64,000 bases of DNA from Lysobacterales bacterium (GTDB lineage: Bacteria > Pseudomonadota > Gammaproteobacteria > Xanthomonadales > SZUA-36), in contig JABDJL010000123.1 in assembly GCA_013002505.1 (NCBI GenBank), positions 1 to 64,000 of the forward strand. Reading direction: 5' to 3'. Positions 34,958 to 44,360 of this stretch are shown here, piece after piece. Within the stretch, counting starts at the first letter, position 1; each line of letters starts with the position of its first letter. The notes below the pieces were generated by a model that did not search any database, had not been told where the DNA came from, and saw only the letters and a program-made list of their open reading frames with translations. The position numbers and the translations under genes were made by a program.

Positions 34958-37879
34958 ATGAGTAACAACCCTTTCGGCTTGCAGACCCTCACCGAACTGG
35001 AAGATCACGGTGCGTTTATCCGCCGTCACATTGGTCCTGATGAGCAGGAAATCGAAGACATGCTCAAAGCGGTCGGCGAGCCAGATCTCGACAGCCTGAT
35101 CAGGAGTACATTGCCGTCGAGCATCCTTGACACGTCCACCCTTGAACTGCAAGGCGCTCAAACAGAACAGGCAATCCTCGATTCATTGCGCCGGATGGCC
35201 GGGCAGAACCGAACCATGCATAACATGATCGGACTGGGATACCACGAGACCGTCACGCCGCCGGTCATTCAACGAAACGTACTGGAAAATCCGGGCTGGT
35301 ATACCGCTTACACGCCATACCAGGCTGAAATCTCACAAGGCCGGCTGGAGGCGCTACTGAATTTCCAGCAGATGGTCTGCGACCTGACAGGAATGGAACT
35401 TGCCAACGCCTCATTGCTCGACGAGGCGACAGCCGCTGCCGAGGCCATGGCTCAGATCAAGCGCGATAACCGCAAAAACACCAGTATGCGATTTATCATC
35501 GATGAGCAGTGCCTGCCCCAAACCATCGATGTATTGAGGACCAGAGCCCGGTTTTTCGAATTCGAACTTGCCGTAGGCGACCCTGCCGCATTACTGGACG
35601 AGGGCGACGCATTCGGCATGTTGCTTCAATATCCGGGCGCTGATGGTGGCATCGTGGATCTCGAACCACTGATTTCAAAAGGGGCACAGAATGAAGTTCG
35701 CACAGTCGTTGCCGCCGACCTGATGAGCCTCGCCCTGCTGAAACCGCCCGGGGAGATGGGTGCCGATATCGTCGTCGGTTCCGCGCAAAGGTTTGGTGTT
35801 CCGATGGGTTTTGGCGGGCCGCACGCGGCATTTTATGCGACCCGGGAACGCTTCAAGCGATCCATACCGGGGCGAATTATCGGCGTGTCAAAAGACCGTC
35901 ATGGCCGACTCGCGCTGCGCATGGCGCTACAGACCCGAGAGCAGCATATCCGGCGTGACAAGGCGACCAGCAACATCTGCACTGCCCAGGCGCTGCTGGC
36001 GGTTATGGCCTCGATGTATGCCGTTTATCACGGTCCCCGGGGACTGCAGAGAATTGCTTCCAGAATCCACAGGATGGCCGCCTTGCTGGCCCATGGACTG
36101 AAAGACAGTGGTTTCGAAGTGGAGCAAACCGGTTTCTTCGATACCTTTACCGTCAACACCGGAGCGCAGTCTTCGGACACGATCCTCGCCAGGGCGGCCA
36201 AAGCGGGAATCAATCTACGGCCCATGGGAGACAAGAGAATCGGTCTCAGTGTTGGGGAGAACACCACGCGCGACCATGTCGAAGCCATTTGGCAATCGTT
36301 CTCACCAGGTCATTCCGGGTCCGTGGCGTCATTGGAACGCAGTAAGGACTTCCAGCCCACCTGTATTCCGTTGCCCCTGCAAAGACAATCCGAATTCATG
36401 CAGCATGAAGTATTTTCCTTGCACCATTCAGAGACAGAGATGCTGCGCTACCTCAAGCGCCTGGAAAACAGGGATCTTTCCCTGGCCCACGCAATGATTT
36501 CGCTGGGTTCGTGCACGATGAAACTCAACGCCACCGCGGAAATGATTCCGGTCACCTGGCCGGAGTTTGCGCATATTCATCCGTTCGCTCCAGGCGATCA
36601 GACCAGGGGCTATCGGCAGCTGATTAGAGAGTTGGAAGCGATGCTGCAGGCCTGCACAGGCTATGACGCTGTCTCACTGCAGCCCAACGCGGGCTCGCAG
36701 GGAGAATACGCAGGACTGATCGCGATTCTCGATTACCACGCGTCGCGCGGTGATCGCCAACGCAAGGTCTGCCTGATCCCTTCTTCAGCACATGGCACCA
36801 ATCCGGCCAGCGCCTCCATGGCCGGCATGTCGATCGTCGTTGTTAAATGTGATGACAACGGCAACGTTGATCTCGCGGACCTGGAAGCCAAGGCAGAGCA
36901 GTACAGCGACACGCTGGCCGCACTGATGATCACCTATCCTTCGACGCACGGCGTATTCGAGCAGGAGATCATTCGCATCTGCGACATCGTCCACGAGCAT
37001 GGTGGACAGGTCTACCTGGACGGCGCCAACCTTAATGCTCTGGTGGGCTGCGCGGCTCCCGGCAAGTTCGGGGCGGATGTCTCGCACCTGAACCTTCACA
37101 AGACGTTTTGCATTCCTCATGGTGGAGGGGGACCTGGCGTCGGGCCGGTGTGTGTCGGCTCCCACCTCGCACCTTTCATGCCGGGACACCAGGTGGTCAA
37201 CATCGAGGCCGCGCATGGCGCCAACGGCCCCGTTGCGGCAGCGCCCTGGGGCAGCGCGGGAATCCTGCCGATATCGTGGGCTTATATTGCGATGATGGGC
37301 CACCAGGGAATGAAAAAAGCCACCCAGGTCGCTATTCTCAGTGCCAACTATATTGCGCAACGCCTGGGCGATGCCTACCCGGTGCTGTACAAGGGCAAAA
37401 ATGGCAGGGTGGCACACGAATGCATCATTGACCTCCGGCCCTTCAAGGATGCAGGTGTCAGCGAAGAAGATGTCGCAAAACGCCTGATCGATTATGGCTT
37501 CCATGCGCCAACCATGAGCTTTCCGGTACCGGGAACCTTGATGATCGAGCCAACGGAAAGCGAGCCAAAAACCGAGATAGATCGCTTTTGTGACGCTATG
37601 CTGCTGATTCGTGACGAGATTCGAAAAGTCGAATCGGGTGAGTGGCCGGCCGATGACAACCCGCTGGCCAATTCGCCACATAACTCGATGGATCTCGTTG
37701 GCGATTGGGACCACCCCTATTCCCGCGAAGTAGCCGTGTATCCTGCAGAAAACCTGAAGCACGGAAAATTCTGGCCGCAGGTGACGCGCGTGGATAATGT
37801 TTACGGGGATCGGCACCTGTTCTGCAGTTGCCCGCCGCTGGAAGCATGGCTGGAAGAAGACGCAGAGCTGGAAGCTTAG
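34958..37879 (+). CDS. gcvP: Glycine dehydrogenase (decarboxylating), P-protein
   Basis: A 973-residue single-chain P-protein of the glycine cleavage system. It decarboxylates glycine and passes the aminomethyl group to the lipoyl H-protein. Both halves are fused; the PLP lysine is Lys715 in [20 protein letters not shown] in the C-terminal half, and GHHETVTPP-like GYHETVTPP lies early. The N-terminus [17 protein letters not shown] is typical. ATG at 34958 is chosen because it aligns with relatives; two earlier starts exist. gcvT and gcvH are not nearby. It lies about 50 bases after ctaB. Confidence 0.95.
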   Translation: MSNNPFGLQTLTELEDHGAFIRRHIGPDEQEIEDMLKAVGEPDLDSLIRSTLPSSILDTSTLELQGAQTEQAILDSLRRMAGQNRTMHNMIGLGYHETVTPPVIQRNVLENPGWYTAYTPYQAEISQGRLEALLNFQQMVCDLTGMELANASLLDEATAAAEAMAQIKRDNRKNTSMRFIIDEQCLPQTIDVLRTRARFFEFELAVGDPAALLDEGDAFGMLLQYPGADGGIVDLEPLISKGAQNEVRTVVAADLMSLALLKPPGEMGADIVVGSAQRFGVPMGFGGPHAAFYATRERFKRSIPGRIIGVSKDRHGRLALRMALQTREQHIRRDKATSNICTAQALLAVMASMYAVYHGPRGLQRIASRIHRMAALLAHGLKDSGFEVEQTGFFDTFTVNTGAQSSDTILARAAKAGINLRPMGDKRIGLSVGENTTRDHVEAIWQSFSPGHSGSVASLERSKDFQPTCIPLPLQRQSEFMQHEVFSLHHSETEMLRYLKRLENRDLSLAHAMISLGSCTMKLNATAEMIPVTWPEFAHIHPFAPGDQTRGYRQLIRELEAMLQACTGYDAVSLQPNAGSQGEYAGLIAILDYHASRGDRQRKVCLIPSSAHGTNPASASMAGMSIVVVKCDDNGNVDLADLEAKAEQYSDTLAALMITYPSTHGVFEQEIIRICDIVHEHGGQVYLDGANLNALVGCAAPGKFGADVSHLNLHKTFCIPHGGGGPGVGPVCVGSHLAPFMPGHQVVNIEAAHGANGPVAAAPWGSAGILPISWAYIAMMGHQGMKKATQVAILSANYIAQRLGDAYPVLYKGKNGRVAHECIIDLRPFKDAGVSEEDVAKRLIDYGFHAPTMSFPVPGTLMIEPTESEPKTEIDRFCDAMLLIRDEIRKVESGEWPADDNPLANSPHNSMDLVGDWDHPYSREVAVYPAENLKHGKFWPQVTRVDNVYGDRHLFCSCPPLEAWLEEDAELEA

Positions 37880-37881
37880 CC

Positions 37882-38205
37882 TTGATCGACCCGGATTATT
37901 CGAACTCGCATCGCGATCGTTTAAACCTGTTGCTTCACTTGTTTGCCGTGCCACTATTCTGGCTGGCCACCTTCATGGCGCTTACATTCTTGGCCATGGG
38001 CGCGTGGAGCAACCTCGCATGGGCGTCTGCTGGTTTTGGAGTTTCGCTGGGCATACAGGCCGTTGGACACAAGCGTGAACAGGTTCCGCCCCGGGCATTC
38101 GCTGGTCCGTTGGATTTCATCACGCGGATTTTCCGGGAACAGTTTTATCGGTTTCCGGCGCTTGTTCTGAATGGACAGTGGTGGCGCAACTTTCGCGGCG
38201 GGTGA
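37882..38205 (+). CDS. Mpo1-like (DUF962-type) small membrane protein, TTG start
   Basis: A 107-residue protein with two membrane helices (about 15-33 and 36-54). The pattern DYSNSHRDRLNLLLHLFAVPLF with a later QAVGHKREQ resembles the DUF962/Mpo1 family, whose yeast member is an iron-dependent 2-hydroxy fatty acid dioxygenase; the His residues that would bind iron are kept. Activity here is inferred. The frame extends upstream into gcvP, but GGAAG at 37870-37874 sits seven bases before a TTG two bases after the gcvP stop, so TTG at 37882 is the best start. It ends one base from the convergent methyltransferase. Confidence 0.7.
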   Translation: MIDPDYSNSHRDRLNLLLHLFAVPLFWLATFMALTFLAMGAWSNLAWASAGFGVSLGIQAVGHKREQVPPRAFAGPLDFITRIFREQFYRFPALVLNGQWWRNFRGG

Positions 38206-38206
38206 G

Positions 38207-39277
38207 TCAGCCCGATTGTTCAGCCGTGAAAAGCGAATCTGTTGTTTTTCGTAACCAGATACTGCCGCCGGTATTCTTGAGCGTCAACGGCATTTCACGC
38301 TCAAAAAACGGCTGATGATGACGGTGCATGAAGGTGTTCATCAGGACCACTTCAAAAGCGCTGTTGTATTCCAGGAAAGCGCGCAGCATGTAAGCCTCGT
38401 TCCAGGCCCTGCCCTCTCTGAGCCATTGAGGGGGATACTCAAATGGGAAGAATACATCGTGAAAATGAACGTAGACCCCTTCAGCCAGGGCTGGGAGGAT
38501 ATCGAAAAATATGCGGTTGACGTCGCTGCCGGCCTTGCTGACATGGGTGGAATCGATAAACAGTATGTCATTGGCCCCGAGCCTCTTAAACTCTTCCAGA
38601 GCGACGTCCTGCAGCGGCGATGACACGATCCGTATATTGTTGAGATCGGTGTCTTCAAGCAACGAAATCAGCAACTCGGGGAAGGGTTCGACAAATGCCA
38701 GCTTAATCTGGTCATCAAAATGCAGCTCATTGGTATCGAGCATCATGCACGATGAAAAACCCGAACCGATCTCGATTATCCGTGCTGGGCGGACTGACCG
38801 GATCATGCAGTGCAACATGATCGCATCGCTGTAAGAATAGGCGGGATTGTCGTAGTAGTAACGCACACCAGGGCTTTTTCCCCCGGTAAATTCCATCGCC
38901 TGGTAGTAAGGAATGAATGTCTCGACGAGGGCGCGTTGGGAGTCTTCTCGCAGGTCAATTGCCGGCACCGTGCGGCCAGCCGAGTCAAACACTGCTTCGG
39001 CCATTTCTGAAGCTGCACCGAACACGGGTACCGGAGAATAAAAATGTCCCGGTGCCACAAATCCCTGCTGCCGCTTTATCTCATTCAGTTCTTCGGACCC
39101 GCGTTTGCATTCTGCGTTCAGTCTGTCGCATTCATGGCCCAGCTTTTCACATTGCCGGCCCAACTCTTCGCATTCAGCCTGCAATGCTTCGGCCCTGGCG
39201 CGTAACGCATCCAGTTCCTCGAGTTCCGCCCGTATCAAAGGCAGTCTCCGCGCCAGGTTTGTCAGTGGATTGATCAT
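38207..39277 (-). CDS. SAM-dependent methyltransferase with N-terminal coiled coil
   Basis: A 356-residue protein. Residues about 12-70 form a heptad coiled coil rich in Glu/Leu/Cys (LEELDALRARAEALQ, then repeats of cECEELG type). The rest is a class I methyltransferase of the Methyltransf_24 kind: RIIEIGSGFSSCMML is the SAM site, followed by an acidic strand end and DILFIDSTHVSKAGSDVN. Such enzymes often occur in glycan or secondary-metabolite gene sets; here no such partners exist, so the substrate is unknown. The ATG at 39277 is used because an upstream frame shows no family similarity. Confidence 0.75.
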   Translation of the reverse strand: MINPLTNLARRLPLIRAELEELDALRARAEALQAECEELGRQCEKLGHECDRLNAECKRGSEELNEIKRQQGFVAPGHFYSPVPVFGAASEMAEAVFDSAGRTVPAIDLREDSQRALVETFIPYYQAMEFTGGKSPGVRYYYDNPAYSYSDAIMLHCMIRSVRPARIIEIGSGFSSCMMLDTNELHFDDQIKLAFVEPFPELLISLLEDTDLNNIRIVSSPLQDVALEEFKRLGANDILFIDSTHVSKAGSDVNRIFFDILPALAEGVYVHFHDVFFPFEYPPQWLREGRAWNEAYMLRAFLEYNSAFEVVLMNTFMHRHHQPFFEREMPLTLKNTGGSIWLRKTTDSLFTAEQSG

Positions 39278-39333
39278 GCTTTTGCTTCGAGATCGGTGCA
39301 CACAGCTTACACCACCGACTTTGCGCACCGGCC

Positions 39334-39363
39334 AAAAAAAAGCCTCCGCTAAGGAGGCTTTTC
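39334..39363 (-). terminator. Intrinsic terminator after rpoH
   Basis: Read leftward, AGCCTCC pairs with GGAGGCT around a five-base loop, followed by an eight-base T run. It lies 21 bases after the rpoH stop; the methyltransferase gene beyond needs its own promoter. Confidence 0.92.
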
Positions 39364-39383
39364 AGTCAACAGGTCAGCCGTGC

Positions 39384-40247
39384 TCAGGCGGCCAGACTGG
39401 CCCTCATCTTGTTCATTGCATTGGCTTCAAGCTGGCGAATACGCTCGGCGGACACGCCGTAACGGTCGGCCAATTCCTGCAAAGTGGCTTTCTGATCTGA
39501 CAACCAGCGGCTGCGAATGATGTCCTGGCTGCGCTCGTCTAGCTGGCCAAGACCGTCATACAACAAGCTGTTATTGTGCTCCTCGATATCGGCAGCCTCT
39601 GCTGAGTCTTCAGGAGAATCAGTGTGGCTTTCGAGAAATGCGGCGGGGGCCACCCGTGGCTTGTCATCGTCATCCGAATCCTGCGACATGTCAAAACCGA
39701 TGTCCTGCCCGGAAAGGCGGGACTCCATCTCCATGACCACCTCGGGTTTGACCCCAAGATTCTCAGCCACGGTATTGACCTCGTCCATGTTCAGCCAGCC
39801 AAGCCGCTTCTTGGACTTGCGGAGGTTAAAGAACAGTTTGCGCTGGGCCTTGGTGGTCGCAACCTTGACGATACGCCAGTTGCGCAGGATAAATTCGTGC
39901 ATCTCGGCGCGAATCCAGTGCACGGCAAATGAGACCAGCCGAACTTCACGTTCAGGGTCGAATCGCTTGACCGCTTTCATCAGGCCGATATTGCCTTCCT
40001 GGACCAGATCGCCCAGCTGCAGGCCATATCCGGTATAGCCCTTGGCCACGTGCACGACAAAACGCAGGTGCGCAAGCACCAGGCGGCGTGCGGCCTCAAT
40101 ATCATCTTCGTCGCGGTAGCGGTAAGCGAGTTCACGCTCTTCCTCCAGGCTCAGCATCGGAATCTTGTTCACTTCCTGGATGTACGCTTCCAGGCTTCCG
40201 GTGCCGGCCGGGACCAGCAAATGGCTTGGTACCAGTGCTTTGCTCAT
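39384..40247 (-). CDS. rpoH: RNA polymerase sigma-32 factor RpoH
   Basis: A 287-residue heat-shock sigma factor. Region 1.2/2 carries [20 protein letters not shown], then region 2 with [36 protein letters not shown], the RpoH-box block [16 protein letters not shown], and region 4 with the helix-turn-helix [19 protein letters not shown]. It directs transcription of chaperones and proteases. Its ribosome site AGGAGG is five bases from the ATG. Upstream are an extended -10 promoter about 20 bases before the ATG and a possible sigma-E promoter. It follows ftsE-ftsX, the conserved order. Confidence 0.96.
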   Translation of the reverse strand: MSKALVPSHLLVPAGTGSLEAYIQEVNKIPMLSLEEERELAYRYRDEDDIEAARRLVLAHLRFVVHVAKGYTGYGLQLGDLVQEGNIGLMKAVKRFDPEREVRLVSFAVHWIRAEMHEFILRNWRIVKVATTKAQRKLFFNLRKSKKRLGWLNMDEVNTVAENLGVKPEVVMEMESRLSGQDIGFDMSQDSDDDDKPRVAPAAFLESHTDSPEDSAEAADIEEHNNSLLYDGLGQLDERSQDIIRSRWLSDQKATLQELADRYGVSAERIRQLEANAMNKMRASLAA

Positions 40248-40272
40248 TTAACCTCCTGTAGTCAAGCGGCCC

Positions 40273-40281
40273 ATTATAACA
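40273..40281 (-). promoter_or_regulatory. Extended -10 promoter of rpoH
   Basis: TGTTATAAT on the minus strand is a full extended -10 (TGn plus consensus TATAAT). The transcript would start about 20 bases before the ATG, leaving a very short leader. The -35 position is poor, as is common for extended -10 promoters. Confidence 0.65.
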
Positions 40282-40342
40282 TTTTTCGAGCCCCTGGAAG
40301 CGAGTTGAAGGCTATACGGCGCTTCAACAAGGTGAATCTTCC

Positions 40343-40407
40343 GGGGCGCCTGCCCCGCCTGATCCGATCAATCTTCACTGTCCGATTGGACAATACTTCG
40401 GGTATTG
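40343..40407. repeat. Three adjacent inverted repeats between ftsX and rpoH
   Basis: GGGGC/GCCCC at 40343-40356, TGTCC/GGACA at 40379-40392 and CAATAC/GTATTG at 40391-40407. The last two overlap. None has a T run, so they look like protein sites or leader structures, not terminators. Confidence 0.4.
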
Positions 40408-40412
40408 AGTTC
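40385..40412 (-). promoter_or_regulatory. Possible sigma-E (RpoE/AlgU) promoter of rpoH
   Basis: On the minus strand GAACTC (40412-40407) and TCCAAT (40390-40385) are separated by 16 bases, close to the sigma-E pattern GAACTT-N16-TCnnA. rpoH is a known sigma-E target in E. coli. A perfect inverted repeat CAATAC/GTATTG falls in the spacer. Confidence 0.45.
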
Positions 40413-40451
40413 GACCGTGAATCTGCCAGGAATATTGCAGGATAACCCGGA

Positions 40452-41426
40452 TTACCGGCGCCCGAGAGTTCCCCCGACAGCCAGAATTCGAAGGTAGCGC
40501 TGAACGGCGATCCAGGCGCCAAGCAGGCCAAGTGCCGCGCTGACCAGCAGCAGCACCGACGTCTGGGTGATATCAAGCCCTGACAGGCTCATGTCGCGGC
40601 CATACGCGTCGAGCAGGCGGCCCAGGGGCCGGGCCAGGTAGAACAGGCAAAGCTGAACCAGCCCGGCCGCCAACAGCCCTCCCATCAGGCCATACCAGAG
40701 ACCCGAATACAGAAACGGCTGGCGGATAAAAGCATTGCCCGCTCCGACCAGCGCCAGAATTTCGATTTCTTCAGATCGCGCCGCCACGTCGAGCCGGATG
40801 GTGTTCGCAACCACCACGATTACGGCCAGGCCGAAAACCAGTGATAATACCGTCACGGCGGCTTTGCCGAGATCGAGCATCCGGCCCAGACGCTGCAGCC
40901 ACTTGTGGTCAAACTGCACGGAGTCTACACCGTTAACAGATTCCAGATGAGCCACCAGGCCGGCTACCTGGGCTTCAAATTCGGTAGATACCAAGCCCGG
41001 GCCCGCCGGCCGGACCATCAATACCCATGGCAATGGGTTAGTCCCAAGCATCTCCAGCGACGGGCCGAAGCCAGAGGATTCGCTGAATTCGGCCATGCCT
41101 TGCTGCGGCGACACGGACTGAACATCAGCCACGTCATTCCTGGATGCGAGACTTTGCGCCACGCCTGCCACCTGCGCCTCTGTCGCACCGGGAAGCATGA
41201 AAACGGTCACTGAACTCCAGTCTTCGCGTTTCAGATCAAGTTGATCGAGGTTATCGAGCATCACGTAAAGACCCAGCGGCAACAGGATTCCAATACCCAG
41301 CACCAAGACGGTCATCAGCGTCCCGGTACGGTGATGTAACAAAGCGCCGAGGCTCGAGAAAAAACTGTAGCTGTGTCTTCGCAGCCACGCACGAACCCGC
41401 CTGCGCAGCGCGCCTGCGCCATTCAT
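40452..41426 (-). CDS. ftsX: Cell division ABC transporter permease FtsX
   Basis: A 324-residue membrane protein with four helices: one near residues 28-50, then a large periplasmic loop (about 55-180) and three in the C-terminal half (about 185-310). With FtsE it couples ATP hydrolysis to peptidoglycan amidase activation through EnvC, whose gene is also in this window. The C-terminal FtsX/MacB block VVVANTIRLDVAARSEEIEIL is clear. Its start overlaps the ftsE stop by four bases (ATGA). Confidence 0.93.
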   Translation of the reverse strand: MNGAGALRRRVRAWLRRHSYSFFSSLGALLHHRTGTLMTVLVLGIGILLPLGLYVMLDNLDQLDLKREDWSSVTVFMLPGATEAQVAGVAQSLASRNDVADVQSVSPQQGMAEFSESSGFGPSLEMLGTNPLPWVLMVRPAGPGLVSTEFEAQVAGLVAHLESVNGVDSVQFDHKWLQRLGRMLDLGKAAVTVLSLVFGLAVIVVVANTIRLDVAARSEEIEILALVGAGNAFIRQPFLYSGLWYGLMGGLLAAGLVQLCLFYLARPLGRLLDAYGRDMSLSGLDITQTSVLLLVSAALGLLGAWIAVQRYLRILAVGGTLGRR

Positions 41427-42109
41427 GAAAGACGCCGCACAGATTGGGCCGGAATGTCGTCCACGAGCCTGCCTTCAGACAATACCAGGACGCGTTGACC
41501 CATTTGGCGAATCAATGAAAGGTCATGGCTGGCGATCAGGACGGTCACCCCAGCCTCGCTGACGCTGCGGAACAGGCCAAACAATTCGGCAGAAAGATCA
41601 GGGTCCAGATTTCCGGTAGGTTCATCGGCCAGCAGCAGTGGCGGCATCGATACGATCGCCCGCGCGATGCCGACGCGCTGCTGCTCTCCGCCTGAGAGCG
41701 CAAGTGGCCAGGACTTTGCCCGGTCTAACAACCCAACCTTGTCAAGCGCCGCCCGAACCCGCTTGCGGATATCCGAGACGCGCAAGCCTGCGATCATCAA
41801 CGGCAGGGCAACGTTATCCCCCACCGTCTTGTCATTGAGCAACTTATGATCCTGGAAGATCATACCGATTTGCTGACGAACCGACGGCGCGGCCTTGTCG
41901 GGCAGCTTGCTCAGGTTTCGACCGCCGACCAGTACCTGCCCGCGGCTGGCACGCTCAAGCATCATGACCAGGCGCAGCAAAGTACTCTTGCCGGCACCGG
42001 AATGCCCGGTCAGAAAGACCATGCTACCGCGCGGAATGTCGAAATTAACACCGGAAAGGGCCTGTTTTCCGCCGGGATACCGCTTGCTAACCTGTTCAAA
42101 TCGAATCAT
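41423..42109 (-). CDS. ftsE: Cell division ATP-binding protein FtsE
   Basis: A 228-residue ABC ATPase. Walker A GHSGAGKSTLL, signature LSGGEQQRVGIARAI and Walker B LLLADEPTGNLD are complete, and MIRFEQVSKRYPGGKQAL is the family N-terminus. FtsE and FtsX form the inner-membrane complex that controls EnvC and septal amidases. The ATG at 42109 is selected on alignment; no good ribosome site is visible, and a TTG at 42130 is the alternative. ftsY, often upstream in relatives, is not here; rhlB is. Confidence 0.95.
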   Translation of the reverse strand: MIRFEQVSKRYPGGKQALSGVNFDIPRGSMVFLTGHSGAGKSTLLRLVMMLERASRGQVLVGGRNLSKLPDKAAPSVRQQIGMIFQDHKLLNDKTVGDNVALPLMIAGLRVSDIRKRVRAALDKVGLLDRAKSWPLALSGGEQQRVGIARAIVSMPPLLLADEPTGNLDPDLSAELFGLFRSVSEAGVTVLIASHDLSLIRQMGQRVLVLSEGRLVDDIPAQSVRRLS

Positions 42110-42190
42110 GGCGCGCGCATTATCGCCCAAGTGGGACCTGTCGTGTTGAACCGGGACCAGCCTTACGTTCAGTACCGCAATGGCAGGGCG

Positions 42191-43483
42191 CTATCGTCTG
42201 CCGCCACCTGAGCGGTTACCACGTCCACCGCCCCGATTTCGGCCACCATGCGGTTTGCCCCGGTGTCGTGCTTTCGGGGGCGGTGGCGGAGGGCGTTTGA
42301 ATTTCGGCTGGTCTACCGTTTCAGTTGACTCCATTGGGATCGGGTAGCCAATGTAATCCTCGATTTCAGGCAGGTGAAAAGCATAATCCTCGCAAGCGAA
42401 ACTGATGGCTTCGCCCTTGGCGCCAAGCCTGGCCGTGCGGCCAATACGGTGCACATAATCTTCGGCGTCCTGCGGCAGGTCGAAGTTGATGACGTGGGTG
42501 ACATCGGGAATATGCAGGCCGCGGGCGGCGACGTCGGTCGCCACCAGGATGTGAATTTCGCCGTCGTGAAATTTGCGCAACAGCGTCTGGCGTTTTTTCT
42601 GGTGTACCTGGCCGGAAATGACTGCCGCGGAATGACCATTCGCATTCAGCGTACGCCCAACCCGATCGGCTGCAGCTCGGGTATTGGTGAATACCATCAC
42701 GTGCCCATCGTCCATGTCTCTGAGCAGGCCAATCAACATCGGAATCTTTTCATTGTTGGCCGGGTAGTAAACGCGTTGCTCGACATTATCGGCAGTGACC
42801 TGGTCGGACTCGACCTTGATGGTTTCCGGGCTGTTCATGTGCTCGTATGCCAATTCCATGACACGGAAGCCCAGGGTCGCTGAAAACATCAGTCCCTGTC
42901 GCTCATCGGGCGGTGGTGTGCGGCGCAGCAAAAATCGGATGTCCTTGATAAAACCCAGGTCAAACATGCGGTCCGCTTCATCCAGCACTACCACTTCGAT
43001 ATTCCTGAGGTGATAGACCTTCTGTTTGAAATAGTCGATCAGGCGCCCCGGAGTCCCGATCAGGATATCCACGCCTTCCTGTAACTGGTTGCGTTGCTTG
43101 TCGTAGTCTACGCCACCATAAGCAAGACCAAAACGCAGACCGGTCTGGCCACCAAGCAGCACGGCGTCGCGATGAATCTGCAAAGCCAGTTCGCGGGTCG
43201 GCGCCACCACCAGAGCCCTGGGGTGCCTGCGTCGGTCGTCTTGCGGTTTATGTGACAACAGTCGCTCGAAGATCACCAGCAGGAATGCCGCCGTCTTGCC
43301 GGTACCCGTTTGGGCCTGGCCTGCCACATCCGCGCCTTTCAGCGCCAATGGCAAAGTCAATTCCTGGATTGGCGTGCAATGTGTAAAACCTGCCTTTTCC
43401 AGTCCGGCACGGACATCATCTCGCAAATCCAGGCTGTCAAACCGGGTATCTGTTAGTGGGCTGCTACTTAATTTTTCGGACAT
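42191..43483 (-). CDS. rhlB: DEAD-box ATP-dependent RNA helicase RhlB
   Basis: A 430-residue helicase. [12 protein letters not shown] (motif I), VVAPTRELA (Ia), [11 protein letters not shown] (II, the DEAD box), MFSATL (III) and [13 protein letters not shown] (VI) are all present. The C-terminal tail is Pro-, Gly- and Arg-rich ([17 protein letters not shown]), which suits RNA binding. In E. coli RhlB unwinds RNA for the degradosome. It is divergent from trxA, matching the E. coli rhlB/trxA/rho arrangement. ATG at 43483 is used; a TTG at 43501 is the alternative. Confidence 0.93.
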   Translation of the reverse strand: MSEKLSSSPLTDTRFDSLDLRDDVRAGLEKAGFTHCTPIQELTLPLALKGADVAGQAQTGTGKTAAFLLVIFERLLSHKPQDDRRRHPRALVVAPTRELALQIHRDAVLLGGQTGLRFGLAYGGVDYDKQRNQLQEGVDILIGTPGRLIDYFKQKVYHLRNIEVVVLDEADRMFDLGFIKDIRFLLRRTPPPDERQGLMFSATLGFRVMELAYEHMNSPETIKVESDQVTADNVEQRVYYPANNEKIPMLIGLLRDMDDGHVMVFTNTRAAADRVGRTLNANGHSAAVISGQVHQKKRQTLLRKFHDGEIHILVATDVAARGLHIPDVTHVINFDLPQDAEDYVHRIGRTARLGAKGEAISFACEDYAFHLPEIEDYIGYPIPMESTETVDQPKFKRPPPPPPKARHRGKPHGGRNRGGGRGNRSGGGRR

Positions 43484-43703
43484 ATAATGATTTCTTCCCA
43501 AGAGGAACCTTTAATGACAGGCCTTGAAAACTTCGACTCGCGCCTTGAAATAGACAAGCGGTTCAGTTGAAATGACTGCCCAGATAAACGGCCACTGCCC
43601 CTCAAGCCGCCTGATCATCCAAATACGGGCCTTGAATTGAGTCATATTAACCGCGCGGCAGCCGCCATACCAGTGGCGCCACGCGAATCCAGGAGATAGA
43701 AGA

Positions 43704-44030
43704 GTGAGTGAACACGTCATCCACGTTACAGACGGCGATTTTGAAGAACGGGTATTAAACGCCGAAGGCCCGGTTCTGGTTGATTACTGGGCGGAATGGT
43801 GCGGACCCTGCAAGATGATCGCACCGATCATCGATGAAATCGCGCGCGAGTATGACGGCAAACTCACCGTCGCCAAGCTCGATATCGACAGCAACAGCGC
43901 CACGCCGCAACAATACAGCGTGCGCGGTATCCCGACCTTAATGATATTCAAGGACGGCCAGGTCCAGGGCACCAAGGTGGGCGCCATGACGCTGGGCCAC
44001 CTGAAATCCTTCGTGGAAGAAACGATCTGA
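43704..44030 (+). CDS. trxA: Thioredoxin
   Basis: A 108-residue thioredoxin with the active site W32-C33-G34-P35-C36 ([10 protein letters not shown]), the buried Asp near the N-terminus, and the cis-Pro in [11 protein letters not shown]. It reduces protein disulfides and supplies electrons to several reductases; a class II ribonucleotide reductase, encoded in the same window, is a typical client. GTG start with AGGAGA seven bases upstream. Its position before rho is conserved in gammaproteobacteria. Confidence 0.96.
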   Translation: MSEHVIHVTDGDFEERVLNAEGPVLVDYWAEWCGPCKMIAPIIDEIAREYDGKLTVAKLDIDSNSATPQQYSVRGIPTLMIFKDGQVQGTKVGAMTLGHLKSFVEETI

Positions 44031-44360
44031 CAATAAAAATGGCTTTTATCCCGTCGGGCCGGTCCTGCGGCCCAACAGGATGAGAAATTAACTGGACGGT
44101 TGCCGGTTAACATGCTAATTTTGTCGAATCTGCAGCGGGTGCTCCACCCGGTCTGAACGTCTCCCTAAGTAATTCCAGGTCAAATCCAGACATACCGGGA
44201 CTTCGTAGCGAGACGATGGGCCATCTAGCCAGGCCATCACCGGGCGATCCGCTGAACTCAAACAAACTCTGATTATCTAGCTGAACACGGCAACACTGCC
44301 GCCAAACCCAATCCCGGGCTGCTGCCGGGAACCCATGCCTATCATGCAAAGAAGCCTTTT
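44031..44360 (+). other. Leader region between trxA and rho
   Basis: About 330 bases. Near its end is an imperfect C-rich, G-poor stretch (about 44253-44311) and a perfect stem TCCCGG/CCGGGA around a 7-base loop at 44312-44330, about 30 bases before the rho ATG. A GGGCCG/CGGCCC hairpin without a T run follows trxA (about 44056-44073). This fits a Rho-autoregulated leader, as known in E. coli; no clear leader peptide was found. Confidence 0.5.

Noticed and set aside
36785-37954. A 389-codon minus-strand frame antisense to gcvP
   Set aside because: gcvP with its PLP lysine lies in the other frame; the antisense product resembles nothing.
43511-43645. A 44-codon minus-strand frame upstream of rhlB
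   Set aside because: No ribosome site and no conservation evidence; it sits in the rhlB/trxA divergent promoter region.
44112-44156. A 14-codon open frame in the rho leader, as a possible rhoL-type leader peptide
   Set aside because: It does not resemble E. coli rhoL and has no ribosome site.
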